A stretch of 64,000 nucleotides of DNA from an uncultured Sphingobacteriales bacterium (lineage in GTDB: Bacteria; Bacteroidota; Bacteroidia; Chitinophagales; Chitinophagaceae): the NCBI GenBank assembly GCA_937871285.1, contig CALMQS010000088.1:19199-83198 (forward strand). The letters are read 5' to 3'. The notes under the pieces were generated by a model, which made no database searches, was not told the DNA's origin, and worked only from the letters and a program-made list of their open reading frames with translations. Shown piece after piece: positions 1 through 8,762 of the stretch. The position numbers and the translations under genes were made by a program. Within the stretch, counting starts at the first letter, position 1; every line of letters starts with the position of its first letter.

Positions 1-2125
1 TATTGCGTTGTTTAAACAGATTGTTGAAGTATCCAATCCTGTAATCCCTGTAATCATATATAACAGGGGCAACCGGGCTTCTCTGAACCCGCCCGATATA
101 TTGAATCAGTTTACCTTCAAAAGAAAATGGATAAGCCAAAGTAAGGCAATCTAAAACGCCGATATCTGTTCCTTCCCCAATAAACTGACCGGTGGCGATC
201 AATACCTGGAAATCGCCACTGTGAATTAGCTGTAGTTTTGCTTTCTGAGATTGCTCGTTATCTTCTCCTGTTAACGTAATTGTTTCGCAAATGCCTTTCA
301 AATATTGTTGCAATATATCAACGTGGGCTTTGCGTTCTGTTAATACCAGTATCTTTCTGCCTGCCTTTGCCTCCCTTTTTATATTCTCCACGATCATTTC
401 ATTTCTTGCAGTATCATGAATAAGAATATTGATAAGTGTTTCAATCTTATCCGTTGAAGCATTAAATGGTGTAAACAGTTCTGTGTTTTGAATGGTTACC
501 GATAATTGTTTATTCTGGTTGGCGGTTATAGGAATGGTCACTTCATGAATAATATCGCCAATATGTATAAATATCAGCTTCTCATCCTTGTTTTTTCTTA
601 CCGGAGTTGCCGTAAACCCATAGAGGTAGTACGAATGAAAATGCTGTATCACTTCCCGGAATGTTTTGGCCGGAATATGATGACATTCATCTACTATGAT
701 GGTTCCAAAAGCATGGTATAATTTGTTTTTGTCTGACGGACCTGGAGTTTGCAGACTTTGTATCATCGCTACGGTAATCTCCTGGCCTATTTCATACTTG
801 CCGCCTTCAATTCTTCCTATCCGGAATTTCGGAATACCAAGAAATGACTGAATCCTATCTACCCACTGATCAAACAATTGCCTTCTGTGAACAATGATTA
901 AAGCAGGTTGCTGCTTTCGTGCAACAATTTCTAACCCCATTACCGTTTTTCCTGCGCCGGGAGGTGCAACGATAACGCCAAAATCCTTTTTATTTGCGGC
1001 TTCAACAGCCTCTTGTTGATAATTATACAATGAAATGGAAGAGGTAAACTTAACCGGCTCAAGTTTTACTCTTTTATCTTCAAATTTGTAGGGTATTTTT
1101 TGTTCGTTGCAATACCTGAGTAGCCTGCCAATAATACCTCTTGGCATAACAATGGTATTCTCTTTTTTCTCCACTGTTTCAAAATACATTTGCGTACCAT
1201 AAGTACTTCGCCCCGACCGTTTTTTTATAAGGTAATCAACGTTCATAAAGTCGAGATTATCTTTTAGGTATTTTGACAATAGCGGATTTAAACCATGGCG
1301 TGGCAAAACGACCTGGTTACTGAGGGTGATTGGAAATTCACCATTCAAAGCATTTGTAGTAACTGCTCCAGTAGTTGGACTGGTAAGTTTATTAACAATA
1401 ATAGTCTCATACAATTCATTCAGCATTTTGGTTTTTACCTTTTGAATGGCTTCTAAAAACATCCATTGATCAGGAAAGGATTCTAAATTTTCCGGATGAA
1501 TAAAACAGGCATTACCGTTCTCCATTGCCTTCCTTTGTAAAGGTAAAGCAATAAGGTTGCCTAAGCCTTTACCGGCATGCGCATCCTGGTTTGGAAATAG
1601 CCTGTCAAAATTTGAATTTTTATCAACTTCCGATATGATACCCGAAGATTTGAGAAGATGAATAAATAGCTGCCTGATTTTAAATGCCGGATAGGGTTCC
1701 TCAAAAAACATCCAAACATGTCCGCCCGCGCCCGATCTCGAACGTTCCAGGTAAACAGGCAGGTTATGTTTTTTACATTCCAGTATGAAGGTTCGGCACT
1801 CGCCTATCCAGCTTTTGGTTTTGGCAGTGGACTGGTCAAAATCAGCCGCTATAAACCACGACGTATTGTCCTGCAATAAAGGATAAATTCCCACTATTTC
1901 CTTACCTACCAGGTGGTTCAATATTCTTTGATCCGTAAGCGGCGCATACGCTTTATCTTTAAAATCCTTTAAGGTTCCGCCTTTTGCCTTGTGTAGTTTA
2001 AATTGATCCCAGTCCAGGATATAGGCAGGCATATAACCGCTTTTGCCATCCCGTTCCCAGCGAATCGCAAAGACATTATCGCGGCCTTTAAAAAGTGATT
2101 TGAATATTTCGATGTTTTGTACCAT
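1..2125 (-). CDS. TOTE-type primase fused to a superfamily 2 helicase (C-terminus cut by window edge)
   Basis: The minus frame is open from an ATG at 2125 to the window start, giving at least 708 codons. The N-terminal third resembles the archaeo-eukaryotic primase domain of TOTE conflict-system proteins: an acidic AADFD pair near residue 91, SRSGAGGHVW near 127 and a GKGLGNLIALPLQ block near 190. A helicase follows, with Walker A APPGAGKT near 386, DECHH near 477, TATP near 508 and QYIGRVQR near 675. In this family the primase and helicase parts are thought to act on invading nucleic acid. It is divergent from a broken helix-turn-helix gene 39 bp away. The domain call is from memory of the family; the helicase is certain, the primase very likely. 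Confidence 0.85.
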   Translation of the reverse strand, partial: MVQNIEIFKSLFKGRDNVFAIRWERDGKSGYMPAYILDWDQFKLHKAKGGTLKDFKDKAYAPLTDQRILNHLVGKEIVGIYPLLQDNTSWFIAADFDQSTAKTKSWIGECRTFILECKKHNLPVYLERSRSGAGGHVWMFFEEPYPAFKIRQLFIHLLKSSGIISEVDKNSNFDRLFPNQDAHAGKGLGNLIALPLQRKAMENGNACFIHPENLESFPDQWMFLEAIQKVKTKMLNELYETIIVNKLTSPTTGAVTTNALNGEFPITLSNQVVLPRHGLNPLLSKYLKDNLDFMNVDYLIKKRSGRSTYGTQMYFETVEKKENTIVMPRGIIGRLLRYCNEQKIPYKFEDKRVKLEPVKFTSSISLYNYQQEAVEAANKKDFGVIVAPPGAGKTVMGLEIVARKQQPALIIVHRRQLFDQWVDRIQSFLGIPKFRIGRIEGGKYEIGQEITVAMIQSLQTPGPSDKNKLYHAFGTIIVDECHHIPAKTFREVIQHFHSYYLYGFTATPVRKNKDEKLIFIHIGDIIHEVTIPITANQNKQLSVTIQNTELFTPFNASTDKIETLINILIHDTARNEMIVENIKREAKAGRKILVLTERKAHVDILQQYLKGICETITLTGEDNEQSQKAKLQLIHSGDFQVLIATGQFIGEGTDIGVLDCLTLAYPFSFEGKLIQYIGRVQRSPVAPVIYDYRDYRIGYFNNLFKQRN

Positions 2126-2141
2126 CTTCTTTACTTACAAA

Positions 2142-2149
2142 CAAAACTA
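2142..2149 (-). promoter_or_regulatory. Candidate -7 box for the primase-helicase gene
   Basis: The minus strand reads TAGTTTTG, an exact match to the Bacteroidota -7 consensus TAnnTTTG, 17 bp before the ATG at 2125. It lies in the 39 bp shared with the divergent helix-turn-helix reading frame, so that regulator could have acted here. No good -33 element is evident. Confidence 0.45.
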
Positions 2150-2164
2150 ATTGTAACGAACGTT

Positions 2165-2434
2165 ATGGAAAACAGAACAATAACGCTTACTCCTAAATTA
2201 GAGAAGATTTTGATTGACTTTGGAGGAAACATAAAGCTGGCCCGGTAGCAAAGAAAATTAACCACCGAACAGGTTTGCAAACGGGCCAATATTAGCCAAA
2301 CCACTTTATGGAAGATAGAGAAAGGGATGTACAAGGTAACAACCGGCCCTTCCCTTAAAGAAATGCAACAACAGAGCTATAATAGCGATAACGCCCAGAA
2401 TATTCCAGATGCCCATGAGGTTAAGTTTGTATAA
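2165..2434 (+). pseudogene. XRE/HipB-like helix-turn-helix regulator, interrupted by a nonsense codon
   Basis: From the ATG at 2165 the frame encodes 27 residues, then a TAG at 2246-2248, then 61 more in-frame codons to a TAA at 2432-2434. The part after the TAG contains a clear helix-turn-helix (TTEQVCKRANISQTTLWKIE), and the part before has the usual N-terminal helix ending in LAR. One base change therefore disables an otherwise readable DNA-binding domain. The tail after the helix-turn-helix looks degraded and no partner toxin gene follows. It is divergent from the primase-helicase gene and may once have controlled it. Read-through or suppression cannot be excluded from sequence alone. Confidence 0.7.
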
Positions 2435-2544
2435 ATATAATTATTTCATTGATCCTTTCCCCCGCAATCATTTGTATTCTGTGAGGTATTACAGAGAAGA
2501 AACAAAAGAATGTCACCAAGGCTATCCTCATCCGTGGTATGTGT

Positions 2545-2638
2545 ATTTAGCCGGCCTGTGCTTTGGCGTTATTCGTTTAGCAATTTGAGAAAAATAATAA
2601 CACGGCAGCAGGTCTTGCGATGCCTGATCAGGCGCTAC
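2545..2638. repeat. Dispersed intergenic repeat, copy 1
   Basis: This stretch aligns along its whole length with 3032-3124 and, in its first two-thirds, with 28141-28230. Shared blocks include CAATTTGAGAAAA, GCAGCAGGTCT and CCTGATCA followed by GCGCTAC. No protein frame explains the conservation. Two copies lie left of the Fic gene and one directly after brxL. Confidence 0.7.
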
Positions 2639-2645
2639 CACCTTT

Positions 2646-2698
2646 CCGGCACGTGGAGACACGTGCCGGGGCGACCGCCTTGGTACGTGTCACGTACC
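2646..2698. repeat. Two adjacent perfect inverted repeats
   Basis: Positions 2646-2655 (CCGGCACGTG) pair perfectly with 2660-2669 around a GAGA loop. Thirteen bases on, 2682-2689 (GGTACGTG) pair perfectly with 2691-2698 around one base. Both hairpins share the ACGTG core. They begin 7 bp after repeat copy 1, and copies 2 and 3 have no obvious equivalent. They resemble REP-type palindromes; a role as an element end or protein site is possible. The rest of 2435-3263 shows no convincing gene: short open frames there have no recognisable domain. Confidence 0.6.
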
Positions 2699-3031
2699 AT
2701 CACCAGGAAACATCTGCATAATTTCGAATGATGCTTATCTTGATTAAAGAGAATGGTAGAGCTTTTTTTTGTGGGTTTATAAGTTCTCATGTAGTTACAT
2801 TAATAAACGAGATTTTTCCTTTTGACAATAAGCCTTCCACCCATTCACCAACCGTATGCTTTTATGATCTTTCAATAAAGTGCTTTTATGCTAAAAGTGC
2901 CATTTTAAGGTATCAAACGCAAAAAATCTATTTACTTTATGATATTAAGTAATGTTAAACTGACATATAACTGCTGTAAAATGAAGAAAAAATAGACAAC
3001 CCGCCGGTGCCGGTTTATAGCCGTGCAGCAC

Positions 3032-3124
3032 ATTTAGCTACCTGTGCATTTGCTTTATTTGTTTAACAATTTGAGAAAAGTAATAATACAGCAGCAGGTC
3101 TGGCTATACCTGATCAAGCGCTAC
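3032..3124. repeat. Dispersed intergenic repeat, copy 2
   Basis: Same orientation and nearly the same length as copy 1 at 2545-2638, sharing CAATTTGAGAAAA, GCAGCAGGTCT and the CCTGATCA/GCGCTAC end. The centre also matches the copy at 28141-28230. The intervening 2700-3031 shows no gene I can recognise. Confidence 0.7.
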
Positions 3125-3263
3125 TGTGCCTGCAGCAGAAAGGAGAGTCGCCAATGCGCCGGATGACATTTTAGGAATTGTGTAATACAAACAGCAAAAA
3201 CAACCGAACTATTTGAACAGGAGCTTTTTAGCTATGGGTATAATTCCGCAAAATCGGGCTTCC

Positions 3264-3395
3264 TGTCGAACTATTTTGCTTTTTTCGACACCAAAGAGCA
3301 TCATGTCGTTTTCTTCAACATAAAAAATAAGTTAATAATTACCAGGTGTGTCGAAAATAATAATTATTTTCGACACATAAAAGCAATATGTCGAA
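3264..3395. promoter_or_regulatory. TGTCGAA half-site array upstream of the Fic gene
   Basis: The half-site TGTCGAA or its complement occurs at 3264-3270 and 3284-3290 (a facing pair), at both ends of a perfect palindrome at 3347-3377 (15-base arms TGTGTCGAAAATAAT around one A), and at 3389-3395; a partial TGTCG lies at 3304-3308. The palindrome ends 27 bp before the Fic start. Such spacing is typical of an operator for an autoregulated gene, and the Fic protein itself ends in a winged-helix-like region, so self-repression is a reasonable inference. Confidence 0.7.
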
Positions 3396-3404
3396 TAGCT
3401 CAAC

Positions 3405-4490
3405 ATGAACGATAGATCAAACCCATATAACCAACTTGCTGATTTACCGCCAGATATAGATTTGGATTCACCCATTTTGCTCAAATCGTCCATAAAAGCC
3501 AGCAGGTTATTGGCTGAATTGAAAGGTTATTGCCAAACCCTGCCCAATCCCCGGATCCTGATCAATACCATCATCCTGCAAGAGAGTAAAGACAGCTCGG
3601 CTATCGAAAATATTGTAACTACCCAAGATGAATTATACCGTGCCGTGATGTCGCCGGAAGATGGCGCACATATTAATTCTTCTACTAAAGAAGTATTGAT
3701 GTATAAGGAAGCACTGTATGCAGGATTAAACCTGTTAAAAAAACGGGGACTTACCACAAACACCCTGGTAAGCATCATGCAAAAATTAAAAAACACCACT
3801 GCAGGCATCAGGCAGAGCATCGGCACCCGTTTAGCTAATCCAATAACCAAAGAAATTATTTATACCCCGCCAGAAGGGGAAGCATTGCTGAGGGAAAAAT
3901 TAACGGCGCTGGAAAAATTTATTCATAATGAAACCGATGGCATTGACCCGCTTATAAAACTGGCATTAATGCATTACCAGTTCGAAGCCATACACCCCTT
4001 TGCAGATGGTAATGGAAGAACAGGTAGAATTATGAATGTATTGTACCTGGTTCACCTGGATTTATTACCGCTGCCGGTGTTGTATTTAAGTTCATTTATC
4101 ATTCAGCATAAGAATGAATATTATCGCTTACTGCGTGAGGTAACAGAAAAAGAAACCTGGAACGAATGGATTTTATATATGCTAAAGGCTATTGCTGAAA
4201 CAGCAGCATTAAGCCTTAAAAAAATTAAAGAAATCCAACAACTGAAAGAAGAAACCATCATTAAGGCAAAAGAAATATTAAAAGCTTCTTACAGTAGAGA
4301 CCTGGTTGATTTACTTTTCTGCCATCCATATGTAAAAATCAAAACCCTGGAACAAAATAATATCGGTCACCGGCAAACAGCGTCAACCTATTTACAGAAA
4401 CTGGCTAAAGGCGGCATTTTAAATTCATTAAAAATTGGAAAAGAAATGTACTATATCAATCATGCATTAATGCACATAATATCCGACTAA
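3405..4490 (+). CDS. Fic family protein (AMP-transferase type) with C-terminal winged helix
   Basis: The 361-residue product has an N-terminal Fic_N-like region, the inhibitory motif SSAIEN at 64-69 (matching [ST]xxxE[GN]), and the complete Fic active site HPFADGNGRTGR at 197-208 with its catalytic His. The last 80 residues look like a winged-helix DNA-binding region. Proteins of this class transfer AMP from ATP to hydroxyl side chains of target proteins and are held inactive by the built-in Glu of the inhibitory helix. No separate antitoxin gene lies next to it, consistent with intramolecular inhibition. The ATG at 3405 follows the TGTCGAA operator array. The target is unknown. Confidence 0.92.
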   Translation: MNDRSNPYNQLADLPPDIDLDSPILLKSSIKASRLLAELKGYCQTLPNPRILINTIILQESKDSSAIENIVTTQDELYRAVMSPEDGAHINSSTKEVLMYKEALYAGLNLLKKRGLTTNTLVSIMQKLKNTTAGIRQSIGTRLANPITKEIIYTPPEGEALLREKLTALEKFIHNETDGIDPLIKLALMHYQFEAIHPFADGNGRTGRIMNVLYLVHLDLLPLPVLYLSSFIIQHKNEYYRLLREVTEKETWNEWILYMLKAIAETAALSLKKIKEIQQLKEETIIKAKEILKASYSRDLVDLLFCHPYVKIKTLEQNNIGHRQTASTYLQKLAKGGILNSLKIGKEMYYINHALMHIISD

Positions 4491-4716
4491 TGTGGCCTTT
4501 AACGAGCCCAATAGCGGAAAAACATGGCATTGGCAACTCAGTGAGAAATCCCCGGACATTTGTAAACCTGTATAGATGATTTTGAATTTATCGCACACTC
4601 AAGGCTTAACGGTTTACCCCTCACTCCGGTTACCCGCCAGGATGACTCAGTTGTACGGGGTGGTGACGCCATTACACATATATCCTCTCACAAGCACCAC
4701 CACAACCCCTGCGCAC

Positions 4717-4742
4717 AAAAAAGGCCTCCTGGAAAGGAAGCC
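4717..4742 (-). terminator. Rho-independent terminator of the permease operon
   Basis: On the minus strand GGCTTCC and GGAGGCC form a 7-bp stem (one G-T pair) around a six-base loop, followed by six Ts. It lies 86 bp past the stop of the permease gene. Positions 4491-4716 hold no recognisable gene. Confidence 0.65.
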
Positions 4743-4827
4743 AATTGCGCTTTGGGCGCAAACATGAGAAAACAAAATTAAGCAGCCGGTTATGGGGTTA
4801 GCGGAAATAACCTGCTGTTGAAGCATA

Positions 4828-6141
4828 TTAACATCCTTTTTTCTTTTTTAGTTGTTTCATTATAAAATATATTACCGAAAAAGCCAGTATAAAAATGCCA
4901 ATACCGGTAAGCTCCGCTTTGGTTAAATGAGAAAGCAGCCAGATGATGGCCGCGGCTGCTATTAAAGGAATCATCACGCCGCCGGGTACCCGAAAACCTT
5001 TTTCGGTGTTGTGCGCTTTCATTCTTCTCAGTTTAATAGTGGAGAGTACCACACCCAAATACAGCAGCAGGGAGGAAGCGCTGGCAATGATGGCCAGTTG
5101 TTTAAATCCGCCCGATACAGCCATGATAAAACCAATGACTACATATACCCTGATGGCTACATGCGGCGTAGCGAAGCGTGGATGCACCCTTGCTAACCGT
5201 TTGGGCAGCAGTCCGTCTCTTGCTGCGGCAAATAAGATCCTTGGCTGGGATAATATCTCGCCGCTTAAAGAACCCAAAATGGATAATATGGTAACTGCAA
5301 TAATGAAAGCCATCCCCGGCTTACCAAGGGCAATAGCTGCTACGGCAGCCAGCGGGGTATCTTTGTGTGCAGATAACTGATCGCCCAATGTTCCCTGTGT
5401 AACCCATTGAATAGAGATATACAGCAGCAATACAATAAACACGGCCAGGAAAATACCCAATGGCACGGTACGGGACGGGTTTTTTATTTCGCCGCCGTTG
5501 CTCAACGGCACTTCTAACCCCAGGAATGCAAAAAACAATAAAAGGGATGCTGCGCCTATATTGCTAACGGTGGGTTCGGAAACCCATTTCAGGTTTTCTG
5601 CTTCTACATACGGGATGGCTACTATGATCAAAAGTACCAGCGCAATGAGTTTTCCAATGCTTGCAAATACAACAAAGCCCACCCCGTTTTTCACACTGCT
5701 GATATTGAGCCATGCAAGTCCGCCAAACAGCAGCAACAGAAAAGTCATTCTGTACATATCTATACCCAGTGCCGGGAAAAAATGTTGAAGGGTATCTGCC
5801 AGGGCATTGGCAAGGGCTGCATCGGAGGCCATGCATCCGCCCAGCAGGTATATATTGCCCGCCAAAAAACCGGCCCAGGGGCCAAAAGCCGTTTCAATAT
5901 AAGTATACACACCGCCGCTTTTGTTTGTGTTGCTGCCAGCTTCCGCAAAACAAAGCGCCAGTAAAAATATCAATGCCCCGCACACTATATAAGCCAGTAT
6001 TGCTGCAGATCCCAGCCCTTCGGCAACAAGGGCGGGCAATACAAAAATACCGGTACCCACCACCATATTTACACCCGCCAATGCTAATGAGCGAACGCCG
6101 ATTTCCCGTTTCAGATGCTCTGTTGTAGCGATGTCTGTCAT
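4828..6141 (-). CDS. APC family amino acid permease
   Basis: The 437-residue product is almost wholly hydrophobic, with about 12 predicted membrane spans. Its N-terminus carries the APC-superfamily substrate loop (NMVVGTGIF, residues about 25-33), followed by a helix with FAEAGS and a GGVYTY motif. The family imports or exchanges amino acids at the cytoplasmic membrane; the substrate cannot be read from sequence. It is last of three minus-strand genes, 50 bp after the MFS gene, and a terminator follows. The short basic tail ends in KKKKGC. Confidence 0.88.
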   Translation of the reverse strand: MTDIATTEHLKREIGVRSLALAGVNMVVGTGIFVLPALVAEGLGSAAILAYIVCGALIFLLALCFAEAGSNTNKSGGVYTYIETAFGPWAGFLAGNIYLLGGCMASDAALANALADTLQHFFPALGIDMYRMTFLLLLFGGLAWLNISSVKNGVGFVVFASIGKLIALVLLIIVAIPYVEAENLKWVSEPTVSNIGAASLLLFFAFLGLEVPLSNGGEIKNPSRTVPLGIFLAVFIVLLLYISIQWVTQGTLGDQLSAHKDTPLAAVAAIALGKPGMAFIIAVTILSILGSLSGEILSQPRILFAAARDGLLPKRLARVHPRFATPHVAIRVYVVIGFIMAVSGGFKQLAIIASASSLLLYLGVVLSTIKLRRMKAHNTEKGFRVPGGVMIPLIAAAAIIWLLSHLTKAELTGIGIFILAFSVIYFIMKQLKKKKGC

Positions 6142-6191
6142 TATTAAGGGTAAAAAATAAAGGGAGCTTTAGAAAGTGTTTGAATAGCCTG

Positions 6192-7403
6192 TTATTCAAC
6201 AATAGCCGGAATCATATCTTTCTGCCTCATCTGTTTTAGCACAACGAGAAAAATAATTACAAATATTATCCCCGCTGTAGCTTCTGCAGTAAGCATATAG
6301 CCGCTACCAAATTTATCATGTGTCCACCCATTGAAAGTAGTCATATATACTACCGGTAAATTGCCCAGAGACGACATCAAAGAATATTTTGTAGCCGTAT
6401 GCTTTTTGCCAATCACAAAAAAGATCAGGGCAGTATAGGCCGCATACATTAATCCGGTACAAAATCCATAAATGAGTACACCGGAAGCATAAGTTGCAGG
6501 ATGGTAGGGCAATACCGCTATTAAAACAGTAACGAATGCGCAAACAGCGCCACTCCCTAAATAGGCATTCCAAACACCCCAGCGGTCTGCAATAAAACCT
6601 CCTGCTATACAACCCACTGCACTTACACCACCACATAATAAACCCGTAACAAGCACAACAGTATCTGCATCTGTTTTCCAGTCTTTTGCCACTGCCGACC
6701 ATAAATTAGCCATAGCGCCCGTACCAATCGGCATAACGATAAGGATCATAACAAATAATGCCGCGGGCAGTTTTATCATGGCTAGAATATCTTTACCCAT
6801 TCCCTTTATTTCATGCATTATGGTTTTGTCTTTCCGATAGGGAATATCTTTAATGTAAAGTATGGTCAGGGCAAATAATATGGATGCAACGCCCAAAACA
6901 ATACCTGCCAAAGTGATATTATAATGTGCGGCAAGCCACAAACCGGCCCCGCCTCCCAAACCAGTTCCGGCAAGATTCCCTGCCTGGTACCAACCGGAAG
7001 CCGCTCCTTTTTTATTTTCCCTGACTCGTTTGGCCATGAAGCCATTAATGGGCAATAAGGTAATGGTAGCTGCTACCTGAGATACAAATACAATTATTGA
7101 AAGTAAGGCGGCGCCTTTTACGGTAAACGGAATAAAGCAAAGCAACAATAATGAAGCAATACACGCTAACAAACTTAGCCAATACCATTTGTGTAAACTG
7201 AGTGATAGATCTACAATAGGTCCCCAAACAAAACGCCATAAGTTAGCCGAAAGTCCTATGGCAACAATGCCTGCGGTGAGCGCCACCGGAAAGCCATTCT
7301 TTGTAAGCAGAAAAGGCAACGCTACCGTTACAAAACCCTGGCTGAGCCCCATGGGCATTATGAGAAAAAACATGTAAACCGGTTTTGTATAGTGTTGTTG
7401 CAT
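6192..7403 (-). CDS. MFS transporter, AmpG/PAT-like
   Basis: The 403-residue product has about 12 membrane spans. The N-terminus (MGLSQGFVTVALPFLLTKNG) and the WGPIVD segment in the loop after helix 2 recall AmpG-type and related PAT-family permeases, which carry muropeptides or small organic solutes into the cytoplasm. The gene is between an NTF2-like secreted protein (59 bp upstream) and the APC permease (50 bp downstream), so the three are probably co-transcribed. Its substrate is unknown; the family-level call is firmer than the AmpG-like subtype. Confidence 0.8.
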   Translation of the reverse strand: MQQHYTKPVYMFFLIMPMGLSQGFVTVALPFLLTKNGFPVALTAGIVAIGLSANLWRFVWGPIVDLSLSLHKWYWLSLLACIASLLLLCFIPFTVKGAALLSIIVFVSQVAATITLLPINGFMAKRVRENKKGAASGWYQAGNLAGTGLGGGAGLWLAAHYNITLAGIVLGVASILFALTILYIKDIPYRKDKTIMHEIKGMGKDILAMIKLPAALFVMILIVMPIGTGAMANLWSAVAKDWKTDADTVVLVTGLLCGGVSAVGCIAGGFIADRWGVWNAYLGSGAVCAFVTVLIAVLPYHPATYASGVLIYGFCTGLMYAAYTALIFFVIGKKHTATKYSLMSSLGNLPVVYMTTFNGWTHDKFGSGYMLTAEATAGIIFVIIFLVVLKQMRQKDMIPAIVE

Positions 7404-7462
7404 TTCAGGGCCTGTTTAGCAGTGTTTCATTTGCTGCTCCATATTGCCGGGATCAGTTAAGA

Positions 7463-8407
7463 TTATTTAGCCAGCAGGCTCTGACTGTAGTATACGATTT
7501 CGGAAATAATTTTGCCGTTTTCATCAAAGCCGTCGCTGATGTGCATGGGAAGAATGATGGCTTTTTTATCTGACTTGCGTACCAGGTGCAGCTTCCACCA
7601 CGACAATACTTCACGGCCATTGTCCATTTCATATTCCAGGTAATCGGGGTACCCGATCATTTCAATAAACTTTATATCAAAATCATTGGAGAATTTTTGC
7701 CAGTCTGCTTTTGCTTCTGTCTTATTCAGGTATTTTCTATACTCGTCATTGATATCGTAAAACCTGGCATCATCGCTAAAGAAACTGAGGGCTTTATCAA
7801 AATCGCCTTTTTCGTAAGCATACATAGATTTGCGTACGGTATTGATATTTTCGTGATGGTTGTAGATCTTTCCATTGGTTCTGTTTGAAAAGCTAACGCC
7901 GATCTCATCCAATATGCTTCCGTTGCTGTAATTGATGATCGCTTTGATTTTGTTCTCTTTCGTGAGCTTATACAAACGATGCGCTGCGGCGTCTAATTTT
8001 ACACCGGTAGCTTTATGCATGCCTTTGAGTAAATCCCAGGTTTGTACCCAAACCTCGTCATTTTTGTTATCCTTCTTGTATTCAACCGCATCAGGATAAG
8101 AGCCCGGGTAGGGTTCTATGGAAAAGTAATCGAACTCATTATGGTAACGGAGCGCATTGGCAACAAATGCTTTTTTTGTGGCTCCGCTATCACCATATGC
8201 ATTGGATACACCATTAAAGGATCTGAAATCGTCTGTTAAAAAGCTGTTGATCCTGGCCTCATCACCGCTCACAGTGGCTTTTATAAACTCGTCCACGACA
8301 TTTATAGCCGGATGTTCTATGTACACCGTTCCGTTGGCTTTTTTCTGTGCAAAAACGGCGATAGTGCCCGTAAAGGTGAGGGCGAAAAGGAATAATGCTT
8401 TTTTCAT
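7463..8407 (-). CDS. Secreted protein with two NTF2/SnoaL-like domains
   Basis: The 314 residues begin with a typical signal peptide (MKKALFLFALTFTGTIAVFAQ). Two cone-shaped NTF2-like domains are suggested by repeated 'YEKGDFDKALSFFSDDARF'-type segments: one at about 35-150 (VSGDEARINSFLTDDFRSF) and one at about 180-305. SnoaL-like proteins can be enzymes or ligand carriers; no catalytic residue set is recognised. It is the promoter-proximal gene of the minus-strand trio with the MFS and APC transporters, and is divergent from the large hybrid sensor kinase at 8763, which may regulate it. Confidence 0.7.
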   Translation of the reverse strand: MKKALFLFALTFTGTIAVFAQKKANGTVYIEHPAINVVDEFIKATVSGDEARINSFLTDDFRSFNGVSNAYGDSGATKKAFVANALRYHNEFDYFSIEPYPGSYPDAVEYKKDNKNDEVWVQTWDLLKGMHKATGVKLDAAAHRLYKLTKENKIKAIINYSNGSILDEIGVSFSNRTNGKIYNHHENINTVRKSMYAYEKGDFDKALSFFSDDARFYDINDEYRKYLNKTEAKADWQKFSNDFDIKFIEMIGYPDYLEYEMDNGREVLSWWKLHLVRKSDKKAIILPMHISDGFDENGKIISEIVYYSQSLLAK

Positions 8408-8762
8408 TGTACCTGGGTTTGAAGTTTATTGATATAAATACATGTTTTGGATAAACTGTGTTAGAGGTGCTGATATGGGTTAATCTAAATGCGGGCAGCT
8501 CCCGAGTGTGATGGTTTAAGTGTAAAATTGCTATGAGTGATCTGGGGTGAGCGGCAGGCGTTCCGTAAATATTGGTGCGGTAAAGTTCCGGCGTATTTGG
8601 GCGGGTGGTGAGTAAGTTTTCATCATTTCAGGGGATATGCTCAGCTTCCGGCAGGACAAATTGTGCAGCATCAGTAAAAATTCGTCTTTTTTACGGCGCG
8701 TGATCAAAAAAGTACCCTTTACCGTATGGTAAATATCTGCAGGGAAAGTTATCTTTATAGGG
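8408..8762. other. Divergent intergenic region, no gene seen
   Basis: These 355 bp separate the NTF2-like gene from the hybrid sensor kinase. A minus frame over 8531-8794 overlaps the kinase start and has no recognisable domain, so it is not called. TATCTTTA about 10 bp before the kinase ATG is a one-mismatch relative of the Bacteroidota -7 box. Confidence 0.5.

Noticed and set aside
506..721. Plus-strand open frame at the left edge
   Set aside because: It lies wholly opposite the helicase domain of the primase-helicase gene and has no family signal.
2510..2952. Two consecutive short plus-strand frames
   Set aside because: They run across the dispersed repeat and the perfect hairpins, have no recognisable domain and no start context; likely chance.
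4576..4767. A 63-codon frame after the Fic gene
   Set aside because: It covers the terminator of the permease operon and has no domain.
5712..6128. Long plus-strand frame opposite the permease
   Set aside because: It is the antisense shadow of a clear membrane protein, with no domain.
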